From Silene conica (Eukaryota; Streptophyta; Magnoliopsida; Caryophyllales; Caryophyllaceae), in assembly GCA_029255685.2 (NCBI GenBank), contig CM055311.2, positions 53,775,048 through 53,839,047 on the forward strand: 64,000 nt of DNA, in the 5' to 3' direction. Below the pieces are notes generated by a model. That model was not told the DNA's origin. It searched no databases and worked only from the letters and a program-made list of their open reading frames with translations. This document shows, piece after piece, positions 11,100-23,740 of this stretch. The position numbers were made by a program, and so were the translations under genes. The first letter of the stretch is position 1, and every line of letters starts with the position of its first letter.

Positions 11100-11490
11100 C
11101 TCTCAGCCGGTCCGGGACAGGCTGCCGGTCAGCCGGCTGGGAGTCCCTTCCCATGCCATTGCAAAATCTGAAAAACAATGAGAAAGGGCTCTCAGCCGGT
11201 GGACCGTCCGCCGGCCAGCCGACTGGGAGTCCCTTCCCATAAATCCGACTTCAAAAACTTAAAAATTAGAAGAGACTCTCAGCCGACCGGCTGCCGGTCT
11301 ACCGGCTGGGAGTCCTTTCCCAAGCCTCTGAAAAATTTCCACAAAACACCAAGTAGGATTCTGAGCCGGTCGACCGACGACCGACCTACCGGCTCAGAAC
11401 CCTTTTTCCCTAAATTCAGAACATTCAAAATTTTAACACACCGACTTTGAGCCGGCCGACCGGGTGCCGGTCAGCCTACCGGCTCAGAGT
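11100..11490. repeat. Five GC-rich inverted repeats, about 85 bp apart (Tekay 3' LTR)
   Basis: Each unit has arms around CTCAGCCGG and CCGGCTGGGAG, or CTGAGCCGGT (11361-11370) pairing exactly with ACCGGCTCAG (11388-11397). The interior is built from CCGGT/GACC words. Most are followed by GGGAGTCCCTTCCC. The second copy is at 22420-22820. Confidence 0.85.
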
Positions 11491-12434
11491 CATCTGTACG
11501 CAAAATCGCAATTCTCTTCAATACACAAAACTCCTCAAATCGATTCAAGACTTCTAAAATCGCAAAATACTAAGATTTCCCAGCATATATAATCATCATA
11601 TACACTAATTACCAGCAATTAATCCCACAATTAAGCCTCAACAAGATTATTATTTGTATCCGTCTTAAGCATAAATTTCTGAAAATCAACAACTAAGCAT
11701 GTGAAACATAATCAAAGCATATGAACATCATACACATGAATTCCTAGCATGATTCTAAGTCCATTGAACATAAACAACATGTAAAATCAGAAATTTAGTC
11801 ATCTAAACCAAGAAAAGTGCTAATATTACAAATAAGGTCGAGTTTCTCATAATTGTCACCTTTTATGCGATTCCGATCAAAGCTCCTTCTCAACAATGAA
11901 GCTATCAACGTCTGGGTCTTCTAAGCCCTCACCTACATCACGAAAAACGGATTTAAGAGACCGAAAATGGGTTTTTACAAAAACAGGCCAATTTTCGAAT
12001 GAAAGGAAATGGAAATTGGAAGTGATAGATGACTTGCAAATTTCATGAGGATTCCAAAAATGTACAAATTACCTTGATTCGGAAATCGCATGATAATGTA
12101 AAATCGAAGTAGAAGCTTGGAGGTTTAGAGGAAATGAGGAACAATGGAGATGCTGAGTTCTTATTTTGGTGAAATGTTTATGTCGACACCCATAAGGGTT
12201 TTAGAGGTTTTAAGTGTCCTTTCCGTTTCAAAGGAAAACGTGTTGGGATAAACGGGTTTTATGATACGGGTTTAAGTTTGCCAAGTTGTATTCGTCTTAA
12301 GGACTTATGGTTCTTAAGACGGATCTTACGATTTATTAAAAATACTTCTCAATAAATTATTAAAATATTATTTTATTACTTAAAATAATTTAAAACCCTT
12401 AAAAATATATTTTACGAAAATACGGGATGTTACA

Positions 12435-12779
12435 ATCACCCCAACTTCAAAAAGTTTCGTCCTCGAAACTCGAACGAAGATAAACTCTAGATAACTATAC
12501 CTCAATCGAAAAGAGAAGGGTGCGCAGCACGCATCGATGCCTCGGTCTCCCACGTCTGCTCCTCAACATCGCCGCAACGCCATAGGATCTTCACTAAGGG
12601 TACCACCTTGCTCCTAGAATCTTCACGGGACGCTCCTCGAAAGCAAGACTCGGCTTTAAGTTCTCGATCTCTCTGGGAAGAACATGACTCGGGTCACTAA
12701 CATACTTACGGAGCTGAGAAACATGAAAGACACTATGAACCTTGCCCAAACTAGGAGGCAAGTCCAAACGGTAAGCAGC
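12435..12779 (-). pseudogene. Tekay C-terminal tail (chromodomain side) and polypurine region
   Basis: The frame contains AYRLDLPPSLGKVHSVFHVS followed by QLRKYV and DPSHVL, the signature after the integrase of chromodomain-bearing Ty3/gypsy elements. It continues past 12594 in another frame toward the LTR. The purine-rich minus strand next to the LTR (from about 12435) is the likely plus-strand primer. The other part of this domain is at 14357-14499 beyond a solo LTR. Confidence 0.85.
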
Positions 12780-12784
12780 AGCAC

Positions 12785-14351
12785 TGATGCCCGTCGTTGA
12801 GGGTACCAAAGATAAATTTATAATTCTTAACTTTAACAATAGATAGCGAAAGTCAGGGTCGAACCACAAGGAGGTGGGGAATGTTTATTGTTTGGTGTCG
12901 ATGTTTTAAGGTAACAAATTGGGGGTTTGATTGTTGATTTCTAAATCTAAAGCAAAGATAAAAATAAAACAAGAAAATAAAGATGAGATTAAAATATATA
13001 AAAGGGGATGCTAGGATGTTTGGGTAATAAATAGCTAAGGTAAAATAAATCCTAAGGTCAACATGTATTGCAGTCGCGTAAGGGGGCGTAACATATCTTT
13101 TTAAGTCTATGCTACCTAATAGCTCCTTTCGGTCTATGCTATTAGTTCCCAGGTCTCACAATTATTGGGTGTCAACAATAAGGGTGATTCCTAAATCCCA
13201 GGTCACATACCTTTCAGCCTTGAGTAACCTATCCGTCTTAAGGTGTAAACCAATGCCCTTCCCGTATCTTTCAATCTTGGGTAGGTCATTACTAACATCC
13301 TACAAGTCTCCTTATGGTCTCATTGCAGGATATTATAATTGACAAGAAAAGACGAAATAAGAATACAAACGCGGGTGGTCGACCGACCAGCTACTCCAGT
13401 CGGCCGACCACGACCTCGGTCGACCGACCAGCTATTCCAGTCGGCCGACCGTGGTCCTGCTACAAGTCGGTCTTTCGAATTTTATTTACCTACGCATATT
13501 CATCCCCTACATCCTAACATATGAAGATTAGCTACTCATGGTTGTTAAGACGATTATGAATTTGGGAATAAACATGGTAAACATAATAAACAATCTAAGC
13601 ATGCAAGATTCAATAAAGCTTGGGATTTCTATCTTAATTGAATGCAAAGGTAATAAGAACAATAATAAAAACTAGATTAAAGAGTAATTACCACAATTGG
13701 AATTAAGGCAGAACGGAATAAACTTTATTGAATGCTTGAGAATTCTTGAATAAGATAAAAGATGAACTAGATGGTAAAAGATTGAATAAAAGATCCTAAG
13801 GATTGATAATAGATATCAAGCATACATATGAAAAGCATGTCTAACCCTAATCACAAGATTTGTTTAAATAGGGTATAAAACTAAGAGTTTCCTAAAAGCT
13901 CTAATTCTACTTTATTTCCGAAAAGAACGGCTCTGGGCTTCTGCGCAGGTCGGCCGACCTACTATGTGGGTCGGTCGACCGCTTCTTTCTGGGCTTCTTT
14001 TATTTTTGGCCTTCCTTGAGATTTGGGCTTTATTAAAGTTCAGGCCTGGTCGGCCGACCCGTTTAGCTGGTCGGTCGACCGCCTCTGTACGGAAATCTTC
14101 GGATTTCTTCTTGTTTTGACTTTTGGCACTTGACCTTGACTCCAATTGACTTTCTATTTGTTCTTTAATTAAGCAAAAGACTTGAGGATATGGATTTGGT
14201 GCTAAATCGTCTCTTTTCCGCAAAAATCTGCAAAAGTGCATAAAAATACGAAAGTACACGATTGTTGGGAAATAAAGGCTAAAACATAGTAAATGAGCGA
14301 CCAAATACGTGTAAAAATAGATGTAAAACATCATAAAATAGACACGTATCA
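12785..14351 (-). mobile_element. Solo LTR of an Athila-like element, 1,567 bp
   Basis: Begins TGATGCCCGTCG, ends CACGTATCA, flanked by the duplication AGCAC (12780-12784, 14352-14356). It interrupts the Tekay tail. It carries four 12-9-12 modules (13377, 13418, 13948, 14048). Confidence 0.94.
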
Positions 14352-14356
14352 AGCAC

Positions 14357-16406
14357 CAATCCTCTTCACGATCTCAAATGGCCCAATATACTTAGGGCTC
14401 AACTTGCCCTTAACGCCAAACCTCTTGACGCCCTTCATCGGTGAAACTCTAAGGAAAACTCTGTCACGCACCTCAAACTCGAGAGGTCTACGACGGACAT
14501 CAGCATAGGAGAGCGGCCTTCATCCTACCTCTGATAAGCTGGACGTGATCAATCGTCGCAACCAACTGGTCCGGTCCTAGGTCGTGCACGTCGCTCGCCT
14601 GATCCCAACAGATCGGGTTACGGCACTTCCTACCATAGAGCGCCTCATACGGAGCCATACCAATAGATGAGTGAAAGCTGTTGTTGTAGGAAAACTCAAC
14701 TAACGGAAGACACTGTTCCCAAGAACTCTGGAAATCAAGTGCACAAGCACGGAGCAAGTCCTCTAATGTTTGAATAGTCCTCTCGGACTGCCCATCTGTC
14801 GCGGCATGAAATGCGGTACTCATCAGTAGACGGCTACCCATAGCCTCCTGTAGAGCCTTCCAAAATCTGGAACAGAAACGAGGATCACGATCAGAAACGA
14901 TCTCTCTCGGGACACCATGGTAACAGACGATCTCGGCAATATAAGCTCGGGCTAAGCGGTCCATATTCCACGTCTCGTGGATAGGCACAAATCTGGCACA
15001 CTTAGTTAATCTATCAACCACAACCCAAATCGCATCCTTGCCTCCCACTGTCTTAGGCAATGCAGTCACGAAGTCCATCGAAATGCACTCGCACTTCCAC
15101 TGAGGAACGTGGAGCGGCTGTAACAAACCACCTGGCCTCCTATGCTCTATCTTGACTTGTTGACAAGTCAAGCACCTACTCACGTAATCCAAAATGTTCC
15201 TCTTCATCCCGGGCCACCAAAAGATAAGTCTCAAGTCCTTGTGCATCTTCTCTCCGCCCGGATGAACTGAATAAGGCGTCAGGTGAGCCTCATCTAAAGC
15301 CCTCTTCCTCAAATATGGCATATCTGGAACATACATCCTACCTCGGAACCGAAGGAAACCATCAGCATCAATAACTAAATCCCGTGCATCACCACTCGCA
15401 ATCTTGGCCTCGAACTTCCGGAAAGCAGCATCTGTAGGTAAACTCTGGCGAATCTCCCAATACAATATCGGCTCGGCAGTCATAGCAGATAACCAATCAA
15501 AACCACTACCAACCATCTCTAATCTCAACTTCCGGAACTCAGAACAGAGCTCCTCAGGTAGAACACGCATAGCACTCATCGAATGAGAAGTCTTGCGGCT
15601 AAGCGCATCAGCAACCACATTGGCCTTACCCTCATGATACAATAACTCAATGTCATAATCCTTAACCAACTCTAGCCATCGACGCTGTCGCATATTTAGG
15701 TCTTTCTGGGTGAAAATATACTTTAGACTCTTATGATCCGTGAAAATGCGACAATGAGATCCAATCAAGTACAGACGCCACATCTTCAGGGCGTGAACAA
15801 TAGCAGCCAACTCAAGGTCATGTGTCGGATAGTTCACCTCGTGAACTCGCAACTGTCTAGATGATTAAGCTATCACCTTACCACTCTGCATCAATACACA
15901 TCCAAGCCCTAACATCGAAACATCGCAATAAACATCGAAGTCAATCCCAATCTCTGGCAAAGCAAGAACTGGAGCAGAAGTCAACCTGGTCTTCAATTCC
16001 TGAAATGAGCTCTCACACTTATCGGTCCAAACAAACTTAACCTCTTTCTTCAATAACTGAGTCATCGGACGAGCCAATCTAGAGAAATCCTCAACAAATC
16101 TACGATAATAACCAGCCAAACCAAGGAAACTACGGATCTCTCCCACATCTTTGGGACTCTCCCAATCAACAACGGCCTCAATCTTCGTGGGATCAACCAT
16201 AACTCCCTCACTAGATATCACATGTCCAAGAAATGCAACCTTGGAAAGCCAAAACTCACACTTAGAGAACTTCGCGAACCACTTCTGTCGACGTAAAATC
16301 CCAAGTATCAATCAGAGATGCTCGACATGCTCCTCATCAGTCTTCGAATAAATGAGGATATCATCAATAAACACCACAACACAAGTGTCTAAGAACTCAA
16401 TGAACG
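14357..16406 (-). pseudogene. Tekay RT palm end, RNase H and integrase
   Basis: In minus-strand order: RT motif FIDDILIYS just inside 16406, thumb with [11 protein letters not shown], RNase H ([22 protein letters not shown]), integrase zinc finger (H-H then CLTC), core with [16 protein letters not shown] and [13 protein letters not shown] giving the D, D and E residues, and the start of the GPY tail near 14400. Nonsense codons break the frame near 16312 and 15865; the former fits a CGA to TGA change. Confidence 0.93.
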
Positions 16407-16783
16407 TGTAACACCCCCATTTATTTAAGGGCCTGTACTAGGACTCCTCAGATAAATAAAGGTGTTACCATCTCGGTTTCCCGAGGCAGTAGATACAAAA
16501 GGAAAGATAACAGTACTTTAATTAAAATTAAAGTCATAACATGTTCGTACAACTATATCTGAAAGTCTTAACAAAATAAATAAAGTACAACTCATGCTAA
16601 ACTGACTAAGGTGATCTAGACTCTAGTCTGGTCCGGATCCAAGCTCTTTCTCCCATAGCTCCCCCTTAGTCTCAGCCACCTGTCAATCTGCTCCCCAATA
16701 AATTGGTTCATCACAGGTGATCACGAATACACAGGGTCAACCACGAGGTTGAGTAGGGAAAAGAATAAATATAGCAATAATAT

Positions 16784-16949
16784 AATAAACTCCGCACCGA
16801 TCCAACGTCAAATAAACTCCGCACCGATCCAACACCGTATAAACTCCGCACCGATCCAACACCGTATAAACTCCGCACCGATCCAACGCCATATATACTC
16901 CGCACCGATCCAACACCAAATATACTCCGCACCGATCCAACACCGTATC
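16784..16949. repeat. 27-bp minisatellite, six copies
   Basis: Unit ATAAACTCCGCACCGATCC plus AACACCGT, nearly identical copies. Because 27 is divisible by three and the unit lacks stops on the minus strand, all three minus frames stay open across it. It is part of the solo LTR and not coding. Confidence 0.93.
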
Positions 16950-17556
16950 ACAAGACCCAATATATATTCACATCGTAACAATATCTCCGAATGATATAGA
17001 TAACACAATATAACGATCACATGATATTATAACATAAACATGCTTATCACCACATAAGAACAGATTACACATTATTATAAACCAGTATCTTCCCCTACCT
17101 CGAATTTCAGAATGACAACCGAACAGCTGCTAGAATTATTCCACCTTGAACTCAGTCCCTATAAATAGTACTTAATATCAATTGCCAACCATACCACCAA
17201 ACACTACTAAAATTATTCGATCATGTTCACAAGTGATACACTTATCACACACTGCAAATATACATATCAACATACTCATATATATATATACCAACTAATA
17301 TTAACTCCTTAGTCATATCAAACATCATTGGTCAATTATAAACTTATTACTTATAGACTTACTAAATATGGTATATACGATCAACTAATCAATTATTATA
17401 AATCCATAACAACAATACAAATAATTAGTTGTCAACAAAATAGTCCTTAACAATATTAATAACCACATACTACTACTAATAACATGATTAATAACAATGA
17501 CAACATATATGTATATTATCATATAACTATACCCGTAACAATAATTTCAAAGATAA

Positions 17557-17557
17557 C

Positions 17558-17601
<44 letters not shown>
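17557..17601. repeat. (AAT)n microsatellite
   Basis: About fourteen uninterrupted AAT units inside the solo LTR. Confidence 0.92.
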
Positions 17602-17602
<1 letters not shown>

Positions 17603-18730
17603 ATAATAATAATATAATAATACTAATCATATAAAAATAATAATCATAGTATCATGGACGTATATCATGTGTCATCAACCAGTAACTATCGCGCAAACAC
17701 CAACAGGAAAACACGGACCCTAGCTCGTTACAGCCCATTTTCCCGACACCACCACCACCAGCCCGGTCCCCAACAACTGCCAACACTGGACCCAACCACT
17801 ACTACATACTACAACCTACAACTTCCACCCATTAGCCACCCCCAGAGGCCACCATAGCCACCACCACGACACCCCTAAACTGCCCGTGTACAAGTTCATA
17901 ACCTCGGTCTTTCGCGCAGTCTTTCTCTCTTCTCACAGCTTCTCTCCCCACCATCTAGACCACCCACAACCACGACAGAGGGTTACTACATCTTCCTTGC
18001 AGCATAAAGTACCACCAACGCCTCTGAACCACCACCAAGAATCCCCATAGGCGCCACCAAAACACTGCCCTAACTAGCTATACAAGACCGCGCCAAAACA
18101 GAGACCCACCCCTGTTTCGCTTACTCAAGCCACCCAACGACGGTGGTTTCAACCACCACGCAACCCTAGTCTACACCACGATACACCCTTGACCTCTATC
18201 TAACACCACCCAGAACCCAGGCCGAGTCGATCCGAACAATATGGGTCAAAAGACTATCGATAACGAAGTAAACCATACTTAATCGTTTTACATATTAAAC
18301 CAAAACAACGATTGAAAGCAATGTAGACTTACGATGACGATAGTGAAGACATCTTAAAGATTGGTACGCTGTGAGCATGAAAGAGCGAGGAAGCCGCAAA
18401 GGAAGCAGTTGGAGAAGGTTGGGGCGGTGGACGCTTGAGTATATAAGGATTTAGGGTTTCTTTTGTTTTCTTATTTGTCATACTTATTTCTTATGTGCGT
18501 ATTAGTAATGCACTAATATAATAGAGTAGTTGTTAAAGCTACTAATATAATTTTGTGCACGTACACTAACGTGTTAATACCATACTAATGTACGATTAAT
18601 ATACGTATTATTATAAAACAACGTATTGTTCGATAATTTAATTATCGAACTTAAACGTTCAAGTACTTATCAACCCGTTAACATAAATATTAAATATTAA
18701 TTAAAACACAATAAAATATGGGGTATTACA

Positions 18731-19354
18731 GAACGTCCTGTTCATCTGATCCATGAAGATAGCAGGAGCATTCGTCAAACCAAAAGGCATGACAACGAAC
18801 TCAAAGTGCCCATATCTGGTACGGAAGGCAGTCTTCGCAATATTAGCCTCTCTCACTGGAATCTGATGATAACCGGAACGAAGGTCAATCTTCGAAAATC
18901 TGGAAGCACCTCTAAGCTGATCAAATAAATCATCGATCCTAGGCAAAGGATATCAATGCAAAGTCTCATGGAACCATCTTTCTTCTTGACAAATAAAACT
19001 GGAGCACCCCAAGGAGAAGTATTCGGTCTAATGAATCCCTTCTCAATCATCTCCTCTAATTGTTGCTTCAACTCTTTCAAGTCAGGTGGAGCCATGCGGT
19101 AGGGAGCCTTAGATATAGGTCCGGTACCTGGAACGAGCTCAATAGTAAACTCCACATCTCTCTCTGGCGGTATCCCTGGCAATTCCTCTGGGAAAACATC
19201 TGGAAACTCACGAACAATAGCTACATCCTCAAGCTTCGGTAGCGATGGCTTAGCAGCTGAAACAACACAGAGGAAGGCTTGGCAACCCTTCCTAAGAAGA
19301 TGAGAAGCTTTCATCGAAGAAATAACACGAACACCCTTTTTAGGGCGAGTTCCC
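18731..19354 (-). pseudogene. Tekay RT, N-terminal half
   Basis: Contains [47 protein letters not shown] and, after a frameshift near 18950, SGYHQIPV and [10 protein letters not shown]. These are the first RT blocks of chromoviruses. The domain is cut by the solo LTR at 18730 before the catalytic aspartate motif. Confidence 0.92.
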
Positions 19355-20753
19355 CTATAGGAAACACGAACTCCTCAAGCACATTTTCTGGTCGCGACAG
19401 TCGAAGCGAGCATGGTATCGCGATAACCAATCCATACCGAGGATAATGTCAAATTCCTCAAGAGGAAATCTCAGTAAGTCCGCTGGAAATGTGGCTTGAC
19501 CAATAATAATCGAAACATACCTATGGGAAGAAGAGCAAGAGAACACGTCTCCCGACAGCAAGGAAATGAAGGTCTCCTCAACCAAGGAAGACTCAAGAGC
19601 TAAACGGTCTGCGAACTGAGTCGATATAAATGATATAGAAGCACCAGTATCAAATAGAATAAGGCACTCAGCGCCAAGAACAGAAAAGATACCGGCAACA
19701 ATGTCTGGATGAGCCTCAGCCTCAGCTCTAGTCATCACGAAGATCTTCCCTTTAGCCTTTCCTCCCCTAGTAGCTGCAGCAGCAGTGGCAGCCTTGCCAA
19801 GTGCGGTGTTCCTCTCAGGACACTCATATGATCGATGCCCAAATCCATTACAGGTGAAACACTTATAGGCATTCTTGAAACAGTCAAAGCCCGGATGAGA
19901 TGGTTTACCACAACGGTGGCAAACACTAGAAGCTGTGTCGGTGTGAACAATGGTCTTAGCAACCGGAGCAGAAAACCTCTCAAATCGCTTCTTCTGAGAA
20001 GAAGGAGAAGAAGTGGATGGAACAAATGGTCTCTTCCCCTGGTAGACCGACCTCTGGTGAGAAGAAACACTGGAAGTAGCAGCTCTGGTCTCGGCATCTA
20101 TGGCACGAATGGAACTCTCGGCCCAAATAGCATCATCATAAACCTCAACGAAAGAAGTCGAGTCACGACGGACCATGCTCTCAATGCGCGACCCCAACTT
20201 CCCCCGATAGAAGTAAACTCTCTCAGCCTCATCCCTGACAAACTTCGAAGCGATGCGCAACCTTGTTAAATTTGTCGGTGTACTCCTGAACGGACATCTT
20301 TCCCTACTTCAAGTCCATGAACTCCTTAAGTATCTGCGATCTAAGCTCCTTAGGATAAAATCTCGTCTCGAGTTTATCCTTAAAAGCCTCCCAATCAAAT
20401 AAAGGATCAAGGATGAAAGTCGGTCCGGTCAATGCCCACCATCTATCGGCCTCTAAGGTCAAAAAGTGAGTGGCTAGCCGCACTCTATCCTCTCTGCCAA
20501 CCGATTACATGGTGAAGCTCGTTTCCATCTCACGGAACCACTCAGTAAGAGCTACCGGATCAACCTCGCCTCCATAAGTCTTCACGTGGCTCCTTGACAT
20601 CTGTGATGCTATCCAAGAGAAGCTACCAGGCCGATTGGCCTCATTGCCTGGCGGTGGAGGAGGTGGAACAGTCTCTGCTTGCCGTCTCTGGTTCTCAAGC
20701 AACTGATGAAGTGCTTGCATTATAGTGTTCTCAGCAGCTGTGGTTCTCACCAT
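19355..20753 (-). pseudogene. Tekay gag, zinc knuckles and protease
   Basis: The gag start MVRTTAAENT lies at 20753. A proline-rich stretch follows and the frame breaks near 20505; the open frame resumes at 20260. Two CCHC knuckles are visible (CHRCGKPSHPGFDC and CFTCNGFGHRSYEC), then the aspartic protease motif LFDTGASISFIS and ILGMDWL. The breaks at 20260-20505 leave no intact gag. Confidence 0.92.
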
Positions 20754-20899
20754 CCTTCAAAAGAAAAACAAGTGTTAACTTAGCAATTAGCATTCACAAA
20801 TAGACTACAATATAAATCCTTAGATCTACCCCATCTCTCATTCATTATTTGTTTACATGGTCAACTTAAGGTTGGGGGTCACATGAGTGCGTCAGGAGC

Positions 20900-20919
20900 A
20901 ATAATGCTCTGATACCAAC
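20900..20919 (-). other. Tekay primer-binding site
   Basis: Next to the 5' LTR; the minus strand reads TTGGTATCAGAGC, complementary to the 3' end of initiator-Met tRNA. Confidence 0.88.
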
Positions 20920-23735
20920 TGTAAAACCCCTCGCGAATGCGGAAAATAAAATCGTACAAAGTACTAAAAATGCAGCGGAATTAAAACTTTTTAACAAAAC
21001 AACATGCGAGAAGAATTAAATTTGAAAACGGAAATTGATATAAACAGAAATAGATAAGTAGCAGTCTAAGTACTGGCAATAAATATATACAACAACCTGG
21101 GATGGAACATCCATACAGGCACCAAAACATAACTGTATCAAAACTAGAGTCTAGCTATCGTGAAGTGTAAGTCAAAAGATGATAAACGGATCATCACTCG
21201 CTAGCTCTCAGCAACCCCTGCCAACCTGCATGTACCTACATACATGTAAACATGTACGCCACAATCAGTGGGGAGTGACTAGAGTTCTCCTAGCCACCTT
21301 TTGTAATGACACGTAACACAACAAAGCAAACAGAATACTCCAGCATATATAAACATGTCAAGTATATCATATCTCAATAACTAAATCTCTTACAATCATG
21401 CAATCACTAATGCATGTCTCTCAATCAACTTCGGAAACTATTTGGAAAGAGAGCCGGTTTCCATACCAGTTGCCCGGTCGGGGGGTCTTTCAGTCCAAAC
21501 CATTTACGAAACTGACCTAAGAGTCATCAAATGCCTTGGATGAATAAACTATAACCAAGTTACTATAATCATCAATATCATCATGCATATCTAACACTGT
21601 ACCCATACAAGGCAAGCAGATATAGAACAACAAGTATAAAGGTCCAGCGGTCAACTTAAGACATAACCTAAATACTAACACACTTTCACAATCAAGGACT
21701 CAGAGGCCAACTAAAGGCATAGACCAAGATATCAATAAACACTAGCAATGGGTCCAGAGGTGAACTTAACACATATCCCACTACCAAAACAATGTCGGGT
21801 CCAGAGGTGAACTTAACACATATCCCTATACATCCACAAGCAAAGGGTCCAGAGGTAAACTTAACACATATCCCAATGCCACAACCAAGTATTGGGTCCA
21901 GAGGTGAACTTAACACATATCCCAATACACAGCTATCGCACACCGGGTCCAGAGGTGAACTTAACACATATCCCGTGTGCGACAACCGATCACGTGTCAG
22001 GTCCAGAGGTGAACTTAACACATATCCTGACACGCCACAAGCAAAACACGTAATGGGTCCAGAGGTGAACTTAAGACATATACCATCACGCGACATACAG
22101 CTCACGTGTTAAGCTCAGAGGCCAACTTAAGGCATACCTTAACACGCATCAACCAATAACATCCAAAGATAGAAACTAACCTATAGTTCTAACTTCTTAA
22201 ACCACTAAACAACACTTAATTGATCCCGGGAACTAAGATGAGGGAGAGCCGGTTTCCCTTTTGGTTACCCGACCGGGGGGTCTCTATCCTCTCTCCATTC
22301 CCGAACCCAATATAGTGTCGCCCATCCTCCGGGGACCTCAAACACACATAAAAGGTACACGGAACGAATCTCAAACAAAACCGATAAACCGTTTGAAAGT
22401 TAAAAGTTATTTTATGAGAACAGGGGCTCTCAGCCGGTCCGGGACAGGCTGCCGGTCAGCCAGCTGGGAGTCCCTTCCCATGCCATTGCAAAATCTGAAA
22501 AACAATGAGAAAGGGCTCTCAGCCGGTGGACCGTCCGCCGGCCAGCCGGCCGGGAGTCCCTTCCCATAAATCCGACTTCAAAAACTTAAAAATTAGAAGA
22601 GACTCTCAGCCGGTGGACCGGCTGCCGGTCTACCGGCTGGGAGTCCTTTCCCAAGCCTCTGAAAAATTTCCACAAAACACCAAGTAGGATTCTGAGTCGG
22701 TCGACCGGCGGCCGACCTACCGGCTCAGAACCCTTTTTCCCTAAATTCAGAACATTCAAAATTTTAACACACCGACTTTGAGCCGGCCGACCGGGTGCCG
22801 GTCAGCCTACCGGCTCAGAGTCATCTATACGCAAAATCGCAATTCTCTTCAATACACAAAACTCCTCAAATCGATTCAAGACTTCTAAAATCGCAACATA
22901 CAAAGATTTCCCAGCATATATAATCATCATATACACTAATTACCAGCAATTAATCCCACAATTAAGCCTCAACAAGACTATTATTTGTATCCGTCTTAAG
23001 CATAAATTTCTGAAAATCAACAACTAAGCATGTGAAACATAAACAAAGCATATGAACATCATACACATGAATTCCTAGCATGATTATAAGTCCATTGAAC
23101 ATAAACAACATGTAAAATCAGAAATTTAGTCATCTAAACCAAGAAAAGTGCTAATATTACAAATAAGGTCGAGTTTCTCATAATTGTCACCTTTTAAGCG
23201 ATTCCGATCAAAGCTCCTTCTCATCAATGAAGCTATCAACGTCTGGGTCTTCTAAGCCTCACATCACGAAAAACGGATTTAAGAGACCGAAAATGGGTTT
23301 TTACAAAAACAGGCCAATTTTCGAATGAAAGGAAATGGAAATTGGAAGTGATAGATGACTTGCAAATTTCATGAGGATTCCAAAAATGTATAAATTACCT
23401 TGATTCGGAAATCGGATGATAATGCAAAATCGAAAAGAGGAACAATGGAGATGCTGAATTCTTATTTTGGTGAAATGTTTATGTCGACACCCATAAGGGT
23501 TTTAGGGGTTTTAAGTGTCCTTTCCGTTTCAAAGGAAAACGGGTTGGGATGAACGGGTTTTATGATACGGGTTTAAGTTTGCCAAGTTGTATTCGTCTTA
23601 AGGACTTAAGGTTCTTAAGACGGATCTTACGATTTATTAAAAATACTTCTCAATAAATTATTAAAATATTATTTTATTACTTAAAATAAATTAAAACCCT
23701 TAAAAATGTATTTTACGAAAATACGGGATGTTACA
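20920..23735 (-). repeat. Tekay 5' LTR
   Basis: Partner of 9593-12434, with only scattered substitutions and one 25-base gap. Contains the second hairpin array (21633-22150) and second GC-rich block (22420-22820). Confidence 0.95.
21633..22150. repeat. Hairpin-unit array, second copy (Tekay 5' LTR)
   Basis: Same units and same complementary arms as 10306-10822, with a handful of single-base differences (for example GAGGTAAAC at 21853). Confidence 0.9.
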
Positions 23736-23740
23736 CAAAT

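Larger units (their letters stand above)
9593..12434 (-). repeat. Tekay 3' LTR
   Basis: Nearly identical to 20920-23735. The main difference is about 25 bases near 12105-12130 (AAGCTTGGAGGTTTAG region) absent from the other copy. Carries the hairpin-like array (10306-10822) and the GC-rich inverted repeats (11100-11490). Confidence 0.95.
16407..18730 (-). mobile_element. Solo LTR, Tekay-like family, 2,324 bp
   Basis: Begins TGTAACACCCCC and ends GGGGTATTACA on the plus strand, flanked by GAACG (16402-16406, 18731-18735). Inserted in Tekay RT between the MPFGL and FIDD motifs. Inside are a 27-bp minisatellite (16784-16949), an (AAT)n tract (17557-17601) and a C-rich segment (17740-18230) with no convincing gene. 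Confidence 0.93.
9593..23735 (-). mobile_element. Tekay/Del-like Ty3/gypsy chromovirus
   Basis: Two LTRs of 2.84 and 2.82 kb (9593-12434 and 20920-23735) begin TGTAAAACC and end GGGATGTTACA on the plus strand, with target duplication CAAAT (9588-9592, 23736-23740). The primer-binding site beside the 5' LTR (20907-20919) matches initiator-Met tRNA. Domain order on the minus strand is gag with two zinc knuckles, protease, RT, RNase H, integrase and a C-terminal tail. Long LTRs and this tail fit the Tekay/Del clade. It sits in A1 integrase and itself holds two solo LTRs and at least two nonsense codons. Confidence 0.93.

Noticed and set aside
16737..17020. Three overlapping minus-strand frames and one plus-strand frame
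   Set aside because: Product of the 27-bp minisatellite, whose unit lacks stops and is a multiple of three.
17654..18230. Proline/histidine-rich frame in a C-rich segment
   Set aside because: Lies inside a solo LTR defined by GAACG duplications; composition explains the open frame.
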